A stretch of 13,971 nt of DNA from CAZTBB01 sp964611755 (lineage in GTDB: Bacteria; Pseudomonadota; Alphaproteobacteria; Micavibrionales; Micavibrionaceae): positions 1 to 13,971 of the forward strand of contig CAZTBB010000049.1 in NCBI GenBank assembly GCA_964611755.1, written 5' to 3'. Below are positions 8,020-13,360 of the stretch, in pieces (position 1 is the first letter of the stretch; every line of letters starts with the position of its first letter). Made by a program: the position numbers and the translations under genes. The notes beneath the pieces are model-generated. The model had not been told where the DNA came from, did not search any database, and saw only the letters and a list, made by a program, of their open reading frames with translations.

Positions 8020-8467
8020 ATCTGTTAGGCTCGCGCCTCATATCAATACTGCCAGTATTATCATCCATGAGATGTTCTCTCTCAAAGCCCAGTTTTTGGT
8101 ATATATGCATGGCGGCGTCATTTTGAATTTCAACAATCAACGTCATGGGAATGTTGTCCGCATCGGCGATGGCGATCATGCTTTGCATTAATTTTTGGCC
8201 AATATTCAGAGGGCGTCGCCCGGAATCAAGCTTGGTTTGATAAGCAGGATCAACAAATAATTTTTTAACATAGTATTCATGCGCTAAACACTCAACGCTG
8301 ATGGCACCGATCAAATGATCATGATCAAAGGCCCCTAAAACAATATCGTGTTTATCAGGATTATCGCCGCTAAATTTGGCAACCATCTTTGCATTTTCAT
8401 TGCAGGCCTTCAGGTGCAAAGCATCAATCAGATCATAGTCCTTGGCATGTAACCGTCGTATGTGCAT
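7973..8467 (-). CDS. GNAT family N-acetyltransferase
   Basis: A 164-residue GNAT protein. It opens with a typical first strand and helix (MHIRRLHAKDYDLIDALH), then LIGAISVEC and YYVKKLFVDPAYQTK, which form strands 2-4. The acetyl-CoA loop is RRPLNIGQKLM, a variant of the R/Q-x-x-G-x-G/A motif. ALIVE-type strand 5 is followed by NDAAMHIYQKLGFERE, the classic C-terminal GNAT signature. The substrate is unknown; a small molecule or a protein N-terminus is possible. I chose the ATG at 8465-8467 because GGGGAG (8475-8480, minus strand) lies 7 bases upstream. An ATG at 8480-8482 would add five residues. It overlaps the end of metC tail to tail. Confidence 0.85.
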   Translation of the reverse strand: MHIRRLHAKDYDLIDALHLKACNENAKMVAKFSGDNPDKHDIVLGAFDHDHLIGAISVECLAHEYYVKKLFVDPAYQTKLDSGRRPLNIGQKLMQSMIAIADADNIPMTLIVEIQNDAAMHIYQKLGFEREHLMDDNTGSIDMRREPNRFIPEPNAQIPAPDLL

Positions 8468-8527
8468 TCTGTGGCTCCCCATTCATTTTTATGGAATATA
8501 TTGGATGAGCTGTGTCTTGTGCAAGAA

Positions 8528-8555
8528 AACGCTTTATTGCGCTGCGAAGAGCGTT
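8528..8555 (-). terminator. Weak terminator-like hairpin after the XRE gene
   Basis: On the minus strand AACGCT and AGCGTT pair around a 16-base loop and are followed by TTTCTT. The first arm overlaps the stop codon of the XRE gene. The short stem and long loop make this a weak candidate. Confidence 0.25.
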
Positions 8556-8871
8556 AGGCAGCGAGTAGGCCTACAGGCGCGTTGAGCGCATCAGCAATGG
8601 ATTTTAGGGCACGCACGGAGCCGTCCTTTTTGCCGGTTTCTATTTCTGTGAGATAAGAGCGGGAGAGGCCCGCAAGCTGTGCCAGATCCGATTGGGTCAT
8701 GCCGCGATATTCTCTTAATATTTTTATGGCGCTTTCTTGCCCGGCGATAATGTCATCCATGACGGTATCGGGCAAGTCACTTTCCCCCTCGCTATTTGTT
8801 AATGCGCGGTATTCATGCAAGGGAACCAGCACATAGGGTTTACCCTGAATATGGAGAAGATCGTATTTCAT
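8554..8871 (-). CDS. XRE-family HTH transcriptional regulator
   Basis: A 105-residue protein. The N-terminus MKYDLLHIQGKPYVLVPLHE is a small strand-rich domain seen in alphaproteobacterial regulators of this layout. A linker with LPDTVMDDIIAGQ follows, then a helix-turn-helix at about 50-104 (REYRGMTQSDLAQLAGLSRSYLTEIETGKKDGS). The KPYVLVP segment recalls antitoxin N-termini, but no toxin gene adjoins. I start at the ATG at 8869-8871 rather than the GTG at 8920-8922, because the extra 17 codons would fall inside a long inverted repeat and promoter. The promoter -10 element lies 6 bases before this ATG, so the mRNA may be leaderless. The inverted repeat makes self-repression likely. It lies 57 bases downstream of the iron permease gene and may respond to the same signal; that link is inference. 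Confidence 0.88.
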   Translation of the reverse strand: MKYDLLHIQGKPYVLVPLHEYRALTNSEGESDLPDTVMDDIIAGQESAIKILREYRGMTQSDLAQLAGLSRSYLTEIETGKKDGSVRALKSIADALNAPVGLLAA

Positions 8872-8877
8872 GATCTT

Positions 8878-8906
8878 AGTATAAATGAGATCGCTATTTG
8901 CGACAA
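8878..8906 (-). promoter_or_regulatory. Promoter of the XRE gene, predicted leaderless
   Basis: The minus strand reads TTGTCG (8901-8906), a 17-base spacer, and TATACT (8878-8883). The first A of the ATG (8871) is 7 bases beyond the -10 box, where transcription normally begins. No ribosome site precedes the ATG, which fits a leaderless mRNA. Confidence 0.6.
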
Positions 8907-8919
8907 TAGTGATCTCATT
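8884..8919. promoter_or_regulatory. Long inverted repeat over the XRE promoter, probable auto-operator
   Basis: AATGAGATCGCTATT (8884-8898) and AATAGTGATCTCATT (8905-8919) form arms of 15 bp with one mismatch around a 6-base centre. The repeat spans the -35 box and the spacer, as expected for a repressor dimer site. No T-run follows on the minus strand, so a terminator is unlikely. Confidence 0.65.
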
Positions 8920-8928
8920 CACGCTGTT

Positions 8929-9717
8929 TTATTCGGCAGCTTGTACATTCTTGGTCGACATGAACGTGCGCAGGTAAGAGCCACCCAGCCAGAGTGTTGG
9001 AACAGCCAGAAGGCTATAGGTAATCAGCTGAGCGTAGAGGCTGTTATGCCCAAAGGGCTCCGTGTAAATATGCAGAGCATAGTTAAGGTCCTGGCCCAGG
9101 AGCGGAATAGCGTCCATCTCACCAAGCTCATGAATCCCATAGATAAAGAGCTGGATTGAAAACAGAACGAGGAAGATGCCGGTGACCTGCAAGAATAGGC
9201 GTAGATTGATTTTATTGCTTTGAGATGCCCATAACCATCCAATAACAGCAACAATAGCAAGGCCGGCAAGGGCACCAAGCCACATTTCAGCGGCATCATT
9301 TTGTGCAGAGATAGCACCCAACATAAGAGCGGTCTCCATACCCTCGCGGGCAATCATCAAAATCGTAAAAGCAAAGACGCCTATTTCGGCCAGGGCTCCA
9401 CCTTGGCTGGCTTTGTTTTCAATTGTTTTTCCAATATCCGAGCGAATATGGGCGGCTGTGCGCATAACATAAATTGTAAAGCTGGCTACCAAAACCCCCG
9501 CAATGATGGCTAAGCTGCCTTCCCATAGGGGATCTTCGGCCAGATCCGCTACATGCCACCCCGTTGTAGCACTAATGATAAAGGCGAGGGCAATGCCCGC
9601 ATAAATGGGCTTTCTTAGATGGTCTCTGCCTGTTTTTGTGACATAGGCCAACATAATCGCGATAATCAGGAAGGCTTCCAAGCCTTCTCGGAATGTAATA
9701 AGGAGTGTTTCTAACAT
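8929..9717 (-). CDS. FTR1/EfeU-type high-affinity iron permease
   Basis: A 262-residue inner-membrane protein with about seven hydrophobic helices. It carries both REXXE iron motifs: REGLE at 10-14 in the first helix and REGME at 124-128 in a later helix, arranged as in the FTR1/EfeU family. Members import iron, often ferrous iron that is oxidised on passage. In E. coli the partners are EfeO and EfeB; neither gene adjoins here, so the transporter is stand-alone or its partners lie elsewhere. The ATG at 9715-9717 has the purine run AAGAAAG about 10 bases upstream. Two Fur-like sites overlap its promoter, predicting induction when iron is low. The XRE gene follows 57 bases downstream with its own promoter. 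Confidence 0.92.
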   Translation of the reverse strand: MLETLLITFREGLEAFLIIAIMLAYVTKTGRDHLRKPIYAGIALAFIISATTGWHVADLAEDPLWEGSLAIIAGVLVASFTIYVMRTAAHIRSDIGKTIENKASQGGALAEIGVFAFTILMIAREGMETALMLGAISAQNDAAEMWLGALAGLAIVAVIGWLWASQSNKINLRLFLQVTGIFLVLFSIQLFIYGIHELGEMDAIPLLGQDLNYALHIYTEPFGHNSLYAQLITYSLLAVPTLWLGGSYLRTFMSTKNVQAAE

Positions 9718-9749
9718 ATAAGCGTTCTTTCTTGTTTGTGTTGTTTCCT

Positions 9750-9764
9750 TGAGAATGATTCTTA
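9750..9764. promoter_or_regulatory. Fur-box-like site 1
   Basis: TGAGAATGATTCTTA matches the 7-1-7 Fur pattern TGATAAT-N-ATTATCA at 11 of 14 arm positions. It overlaps a weak -10 candidate of the iron permease gene (TAAGAA on the minus strand, 9759-9764). Confidence 0.6.
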
Positions 9765-9771
9765 TTCTGGT

Positions 9772-9786
9772 TGAGAATGATTATCA
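9772..9786. promoter_or_regulatory. Fur-box-like site 2
   Basis: TGAGAATGATTATCA matches the 7-1-7 Fur pattern at all but one arm position. It overlaps the -35 candidate TTGATA of the permease gene (minus strand, 9782-9787) and lies 22 bases, about two helical turns, from site 1. It also lies upstream of the divergent esterase, which may share the control. Confidence 0.7.
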
Positions 9787-9852
9787 AGTAGAAAAATGTC
9801 ACAGCTTTTGTTAAAACCTCGTTACAAGAAATTTTTTATAAGGAAGAGTGTT

Positions 9853-10518
9853 GTGAGTGACATAACAAATATTTATGAGCAAGAACCCAAAAATGGGCAG
9901 GCCCCCGGTGCACTGGTTTTGTTATTGCATGGGCTTGGTTCCAATGGTCGTGATTTGATCTCACTAGCGCCATATTGGGCGGATGCTGTGCCGCATGCCG
10001 TATTTGCATCACCGGATGCACCCTTTGTTTGTGATATGGTGCCGCCGGGCTATCCAGACTCATATCAATGGTTTTCCCTGCAGAATAGAGACCCTGCTGC
10101 CATGATAGCTGGCATTCAAGAGGCTCATCCGATTTTGGAGAGCTTTATTTTAGAGCAAGCGAAAAAATATGACGTGCCGCTCTCAAAGACAGCGCTGGTT
10201 GGTTTTTCTCAAGGCACAATGATGAGTCTGTATACCGGGCCGCGCTTGGGTGAGAGCCTAGCCGGCATTTTAGGGTTTTCCGGAGCGCTTCTTTGGGGGC
10301 AGGATACAAAAATCGAAGAGCTTCAAAAACCGGCTGTGCGCCTTATTCACGGAGAGGCGGATGACGTAGTCTCCGTTGAGGCTTATGGCGCGGCTATGCA
10401 GGCATTGGATGGGGCAGGATTTGAGACATCCGGACACACCACGCCCGGACTTGGGCATTCTATTGATGGCGCAGGGATAGAGTCAGGAGCCAAGTTTTTG
10501 ACTGAAATTTTAGGATAA
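9853..10518 (+). CDS. Phospholipase/carboxylesterase family serine hydrolase
   Basis: A 221-residue alpha/beta hydrolase of the small carboxylesterase family (Abhydrolase_2 type). LLLHGLGSNGRD near the start forms the oxyanion-hole region, GFSQG holds the nucleophile serine, GEADDVVSVE carries the likely catalytic aspartate, and GLGHSID carries the catalytic histidine. It would hydrolyse short-chain or lysophospholipid esters in the cytoplasm; there is no signal peptide. I chose the GTG at 9853 because AGGAAG (9841-9846) lies 6 bases upstream and the shorter N-terminus fits the family. An ATG at 9796 would add 19 residues (MSQLLLKPRYKK...), but these lie beside the Fur-like sites and have no ribosome site. 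The gene diverges from the iron permease. Confidence 0.88.
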   Translation: MSDITNIYEQEPKNGQAPGALVLLLHGLGSNGRDLISLAPYWADAVPHAVFASPDAPFVCDMVPPGYPDSYQWFSLQNRDPAAMIAGIQEAHPILESFILEQAKKYDVPLSKTALVGFSQGTMMSLYTGPRLGESLAGILGFSGALLWGQDTKIEELQKPAVRLIHGEADDVVSVEAYGAAMQALDGAGFETSGHTTPGLGHSIDGAGIESGAKFLTEILG

Positions 10519-10571
10519 AGCGCATTTATTTCTATATTAGCGTTTTCTGTTAAGAGCCTATTAATAAAATT

Positions 10572-10589
10572 TAGATAAAATTTTATCTA
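10572..10589. repeat. Perfect 18-bp AT-rich palindrome
   Basis: TAGATAAAATTTTATCTA is a perfect palindrome about 55 bases after the esterase stop and 84 bases before the small membrane ORF. The 154-bp gap (10519-10672) is otherwise AT-rich with no clear gene. The palindrome could be a regulator site; with no loop it is a poor terminator. Confidence 0.55.
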
Positions 10590-10672
10590 TTAGGGTTGGT
10601 TAAGTTCGTTCACGGGGCTTCAATCATTTCAAAAATACAAATGAGAACGGTTGCATTAACAGGGGCAATATC

Positions 10673-10816
10673 ATGCAGGTTCGTATGTTTATTTTAATCG
10701 GAATTTTATCTTCCAGCTTATTGTTGGGCCATAATCTGTGGCAAAACGGCGAGCAAATTTCACAGGTCGCACTCAAGATGGTCAGTCTTCCACAGGCCAT
10801 GGCTGCAGAGAAATAG
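10673..10816 (+). CDS. Small single-span membrane peptide (47 residues)
   Basis: A short frame beginning MQVRMFILIGILSSSLLLG, a positively charged start and one hydrophobic helix, followed by a polar amphipathic part (NLWQNGEQISQVALKM) and the end PQAMAAEK. AGGGG at 10661-10665 lies 7 bases before the ATG, a good ribosome site. The layout suggests an inner-membrane peptide or an uncleaved signal anchor. I do not recognise the family. It stands alone between the esterase and the long intergenic region before the HNH gene. A chance ORF cannot be excluded at this length. Confidence 0.5.
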   Translation: MQVRMFILIGILSSSLLLGHNLWQNGEQISQVALKMVSLPQAMAAEK

Positions 10817-11188
10817 GGCATTTCTGCCATAGTTTACTCTTAATTTTGTCTTTATTTTCAATGTTGTAGCGCAAAAAATATTCTGCGTCGCAAAACCGTA
10901 TCTAAAAATCTAAAATAGAGAGCATATTTAGCACTAAGCGTTTGTAATAGCGATGCTTTTTGAGTGTGTTTTGCAGTGCACAAAACGCTGTAAGCCTTGG
11001 TTATCAACGGCTTTGCAACATATAAAAATGGGGCCACCTTCGAGAATCGGTCATTTTATGTTATATAATGAAGGTATAGATTCGCGAAGTCTTTCGGGCG
11101 CGACTTAAAAACAAAAATAAAAGCAGTCCTCCCGTTTCTTTCATGGACTTCCACCGGTAACCAACCGTGAACAAGGAGAAGGAGACGT
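10817..11188. other. 372-bp intergenic region upstream of the HNH gene
   Basis: No convincing gene is seen here. It holds a short inverted repeat GTTTTG/CAAAAC around a 7-base centre near 10970-10990, a large dyad around a TATAAT box (11038-11089), and about 100 bases of likely 5' leader that is purine-rich before the HNH start. A 51-codon open frame at 10953-11108 lacks a ribosome site. A small RNA is possible but unproven. Confidence 0.5.
11038..11089 (+). promoter_or_regulatory. Dyad surrounding a -10 box upstream of the HNH gene
   Basis: CTTCGAGAATC (11038-11048) and GATTCGCGAAG (11079-11089) are inverted repeats matching at 10 of 11 positions. Inside them CATTTTAT and ATATAATG also pair at 7 of 8. 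TATAAT at 11064-11069 lies in the inner arm and is a good -10 box, though no good -35 precedes it. This may be a regulated or activator-dependent promoter for the HNH gene with a leader of about 110 bases. Confidence 0.45.
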
Positions 11189-11779
11189 ATGGATAGCAGT
11201 AGTGTCAGTGTCGAGAGGATACCTAATTTGGAGCAATGTCCGGCCCTAATATTGAATGCAGATTACAGGCCGCTCAGTTATTTTCCACTATCCGTATGGT
11301 CTTGGCAGGAAGCTGTTAAGGCCATTTTTCGTGATAGCGTCACTGTTATATCGGAATATGACCGCGCAATACGGTCACCGACATTTGAAATGAAATTGCC
11401 TAGTGTGCTTGCTCTAAAAGAGTATGTGCCAATGGCCAGAAAGCCGGCTTTTACACGGTTTAATGTTTTTCTGCGCGATCAGTGGTCATGCCAATATTGT
11501 GCAGACGGGTTTAAGACACATGAATTGACGTTTGACCATGTTATACCGCGATCGCGCGGGGGTCTGACGAGTTGGGATAATATCGTTGCAGCCTGTCAAA
11601 GCTGTAACACACAGAAGGGAAATAAAATGCCTCACGAAGCCGGGATGTTCCCGATACGTGAACCAAGGCAACCTTCGATACACATGCTGCAAGAGCATGG
11701 GCGAAAATTTCCGCCGAATTTCTTGCATGAGAGTTGGAGCGATTTCCTGTATTGGGATGCCGAACTTCAATCTCATTAA
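11189..11779 (+). CDS. HNH endonuclease family protein
   Basis: A 196-residue protein with a C-terminal HNH fold. Zinc cysteines are C101 and C104 (CQYC) and C136 and C139 (CQSC). The nuclease core is TFDHVIPRSRGG at 114-125 with the D116-H117 pair, then N131 in SWDNIVAAC and N140. The N-terminal half (ALILNADYRPLSYFPLS, then WQEAVKAIF) is the standard extension of a chromosomal HNH protein that is widespread in Alphaproteobacteria. The family has no settled role; DNA cleavage or repair is inferred from the fold. There is no methylase or restriction partner nearby. Two tandem AAGGAG sequences (11173-11178 and 11179-11184) precede the ATG, so strong translation is likely. Confidence 0.92.
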   Translation: MDSSSVSVERIPNLEQCPALILNADYRPLSYFPLSVWSWQEAVKAIFRDSVTVISEYDRAIRSPTFEMKLPSVLALKEYVPMARKPAFTRFNVFLRDQWSCQYCADGFKTHELTFDHVIPRSRGGLTSWDNIVAACQSCNTQKGNKMPHEAGMFPIREPRQPSIHMLQEHGRKFPPNFLHESWSDFLYWDAELQSH

Positions 11780-11834
11780 TAAAAACAGAGGCCATAAGGC
11801 CCATAAGACGACGGTAAGAGACACATAAGAATTC

Positions 11835-11855
11835 AAAAGACCATGGTGGTTTTTT
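11835..11855 (+). terminator. AT-rich terminator-like hairpin after the HNH gene
   Basis: AAAAGACC (11835-11842) can pair with GGTTTTTT (11848-11855) around the loop ATGGT, with one G-U pair, giving an 8-bp stem ending in T residues. Its low GC content makes it weak. It separates the HNH gene from the next membrane gene. Confidence 0.35.
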
Positions 11856-11886
11856 GACTCACAAAGTGCAACGAAAGGAGGGTGCT

Positions 11887-12240
11887 ATGTTTTCACATAT
11901 TACTAATCTTGCACAAACTCGGTCCCTAACAGGAGCATTTGGATTCTTTTTATTTTACACGATCCTGCTCGTAGGACTGTCAACGTTCCTTGGCCACTAT
12001 ATGGTCATGTTTGGTATGCTGGATGGCGTAGTCGGAGGCTTCTTCGATGGCGGCACAGTGCATACATTAGTCGGAACGGGTTGGACATTGATCTTGTCCA
12101 GCATGGTTTTGTCAGGCAAAAAACTGACCAATGATATTATGGCGGTTCTAATCGCGTTGGTTGGTATATACCTTTCATACACAGTAGATGTTCTACTCGG
12201 TATGGTGGTTGTTTCATACCTGACGACGCTAGGAAAATAA
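11887..12240 (+). CDS. Small multi-span membrane protein with FGFFLF N-terminal module
   Basis: A 117-residue protein with about four hydrophobic helices (roughly residues 17-36, 60-75, 83-98 and 99-113) and few charged residues. The N-terminus MFSHITNLAQTRSLTGAFG continues into FFLFYTILLVG; the R12..FGFFLF(18-23) core recurs at the same positions in the 41-residue peptide encoded at 12731. AAGGAGG (11875-11881) lies 5 bases before the ATG, an almost ideal ribosome site that decides this start over an upstream in-frame TTG at 11854. A strong terminator follows 34 bases after the stop. I know no function for it; a scaffold or stress-type inner-membrane protein is only a guess. Confidence 0.8.
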   Translation: MFSHITNLAQTRSLTGAFGFFLFYTILLVGLSTFLGHYMVMFGMLDGVVGGFFDGGTVHTLVGTGWTLILSSMVLSGKKLTNDIMAVLIALVGIYLSYTVDVLLGMVVVSYLTTLGK

Positions 12241-12274
12241 TCGTCAGATAAGAACGAGTTTTCTAACGATATAA

Positions 12275-12302
12275 AAAAGCCGGACTCATTTGTCCGGCTT
12301 TT
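12275..12302. terminator. Bidirectional Rho-independent terminator
   Basis: AAAAGCCGGAC (12275-12285) and GTCCGGCTTTT (12292-12302) form a perfect 11-bp stem around TCATTT. The plus strand ends in four T and the minus strand in six T, so it can stop transcription from both sides. It serves the 117-residue membrane gene and would also serve the minus-strand ORF ending at 12327. Confidence 0.92.
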
Positions 12303-12326
12303 CATTTGTCTTAAGGATGAGAAACT

Positions 12327-12542
12327 CTATAAACCTAAACCTCTAAGCATGTGAGGCGCTTTGCTCTCCGATGCTTCAGATTTTCGAGGTTTTATCGCAC
12401 AGCTTCCAGATTTTGAACTGCCATCAAAGGCAGATCGCATAGATGAATATGTTTGGCCGGCTGCGCGTGCAAATACATGATATGGCCTGTTTTGGCTTGC
12501 GCCAGTAAAAGCGGATTGTGCGCTCGTTTGAGCAAGTGACAT
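12327..12542 (-). CDS. Possible small Ser/Ala-rich protein (71 residues)
   Basis: This open frame begins MSLAQTSAQSAFTGASQNRP, has FARAAGQTYSSM in the middle, a Ser/Lys-rich part, and ends APHMLRGLGL. There are no membrane helices or known motifs. In favour: GAGGG lies 7 bases before the ATG at 12540-12542, and a terminator with a T6 run on this strand lies 25 bases beyond the stop. Against: low-complexity composition, and TATAAT overlaps the ATG itself, so any promoter read from that box would start inside the gene. A plus-strand frame in register (12361-12480) also looks protein-like, so only one of the two is likely real. Confidence 0.4.
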   Translation of the reverse strand: MSLAQTSAQSAFTGASQNRPYHVFARAAGQTYSSMRSAFDGSSKSGSCAIKPRKSEASESKAPHMLRGLGL

Positions 12543-12730
12543 TATACGACCCTCTGTCTAGTTTTAACCATATGAGGCTTCTTATCCGAGCCTTTCATAG
12601 CTTCATTAAACGCAAAAACAGTAAAAAAGCGGTTAATTTGTGCCTGTGTTAACGAATTTTGTTGATTTTCTGCGGGTTTGCAGGCTATAAGCGGGTTTTA
12701 AAACTGCATTTGAAGAAAAAGGGACACCCC
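12543..12730. other. 188-bp gap between two small divergent ORFs
   Basis: The gap is AT-rich and holds the likely promoter of the 41-residue peptide gene (12662-12691). If the minus-strand 71-residue ORF is not real, the gene-free stretch becomes 12303-12730. I see no RNA gene or repeat in it. Confidence 0.4.
12662..12691 (+). promoter_or_regulatory. Likely promoter of the 41-residue membrane peptide gene
   Basis: TTGATT (12662-12667) and TATAAG (12686-12691) are separated by 18 bases. The predicted start leaves a leader of about 33 bases before the ATG at 12731. Confidence 0.45.
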
Positions 12731-12856
12731 ATGTTTGATGATTTATTTGATTTTTCCAAGAAAAGAAACTTGAAGCAATCCTTTGGTTTTTTTCTATTCC
12801 ACGGAGCGCTTGCTGTGGGTGTTATGACATTGATTGAACTTCTCACTGTTTCTTAA
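12731..12856 (+). CDS. 41-residue membrane peptide with FGFFLF module
   Basis: A short peptide, MFDDLFDFSKKRNLKQSFG followed by FFLFHGALAVG and ending TLIELLTVS, with one hydrophobic helix at about residues 18-39. Its first 36 residues align without gaps to the 117-residue protein encoded at 11887: M1, F2, R12, L14, F18, G19, F20, F21, L22, F23, L27, V29, G30 and T33 are identical. GGGA (12721-12724) lies 6 bases before the ATG, and a promoter is visible upstream. An in-frame ATG at 12659 would give 65 residues but lies inside the promoter region. Its last 63 bases are antisense to the dsbB 3' end. Function unknown. Confidence 0.7.
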   Translation: MFDDLFDFSKKRNLKQSFGFFLFHGALAVGVMTLIELLTVS

Positions 12857-13360
12857 GCCTTTGGTAAGAGCATAAGCACATAAAGCAGCCAAACCCGCAC
12901 AGAACACGATATTGTAATTGGCCATGGACAGGCCAAGTAACGGATCTTGCCATGGTATTTCATCGCAGCGGACGGCCGGGGCATTCAAGATAGAGTTTAA
13001 AAGCTCTTCGGGTGAACTGCCAAGGTCAGGGACGCTGCATCCCTCCAGATGGGAAGGCCACCATTTGCGTTCTACGCCGGTATGATAAAAAGCAAGGGCG
13101 CTGTTTCCTGTATATGCTATGGCGGATAGACCAAGAGCCGGAAGAATAAGGCGTTTTGTGTGCGGGCTAAAGGCTAGAGCTGTGACACCTGCGGCAATGG
13201 CAATTGCATAGGGGATACGTTGATAGAGGCAAAGAATACAAGGCTCCAGGCTGAAAACGTATTGTGCAATATAGGCTGCGGCGAGTGCAAAGAAAGACGC
13301 AATCACAGACAGCGCCAGAACAGCAAAGGGGCATTTGAAAGCTTTAAAGAGTTTTATCAT
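12794..13360 (-). CDS. dsbB: DsbB-family disulfide bond formation protein
   Basis: A 188-residue inner-membrane protein with four hydrophobic helices. The first periplasmic loop carries CILC (41-44) in EPCILCLYQRIPY, the quinone-linked redox pair of DsbB-type proteins. The second loop holds C108 (EGCSVPD) and C132 (VRCDEIPW), the pair that oxidises DsbA. DPLLGLSMANYN lies at the start of the fourth helix. It passes electrons from DsbA to ubiquinone, so the periplasm receives disulfides. No dsbA is in the window. The polar tail after about residue 168, with an extra cysteine in FNQCHN, is encoded antisense to the 41-residue peptide gene. The ATG overlaps the exoD stop as ATGA, so the two genes are translationally coupled. 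Confidence 0.92.
   Translation of the reverse strand: MIKLFKAFKCPFAVLALSVIASFFALAAAYIAQYVFSLEPCILCLYQRIPYAIAIAAGVTALAFSPHTKRLILPALGLSAIAYTGNSALAFYHTGVERKWWPSHLEGCSVPDLGSSPEELLNSILNAPAVRCDEIPWQDPLLGLSMANYNIVFCAGLAALCAYALTKGLRNSEKFNQCHNTHSKRSVE

Noticed and set aside
8554..8922. XRE gene as the antitoxin of a toxin-antitoxin pair
   Set aside because: Neither neighbour is a toxin: one side is an iron permease, the other a GNAT protein 70 bases away on the same strand with its own ribosome site. A GNAT toxin pair would normally overlap or lie closer, and this GNAT lacks features I could tie to the toxin group.
9796..9852. Upstream ATG of the esterase adding 19 residues
   Set aside because: No ribosome site before it, basic and hydrophobic residues unlike the family N-terminus; the GTG at 9853 has AGGAAG at 6 bases.
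10953..11108. A 51-residue open frame (MLFECVLQCTKRCKPW...) in the leader of the HNH gene
   Set aside because: No ribosome site, and it runs through the dyad and the TATAAT box; more likely chance.
11189..11779. HNH gene as part of a restriction or phage-defence system
   Set aside because: No methylase, helicase or other defence gene is near; the protein matches a common chromosomal alphaproteobacterial type.
11486..11836. Minus-strand frame of 116 codons opposite the HNH gene
   Set aside because: Antisense to clear zinc and HNH motifs; no support of its own.
12361..12480. A plus-strand frame from a TTG, 39 residues, protein-like (DFRGFIAQLPDFELPSK)
   Set aside because: It is in exact register with the antisense 71-codon frame, has a weak start and is followed directly by a stop. 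The minus-strand frame has a better ribosome site and terminator.
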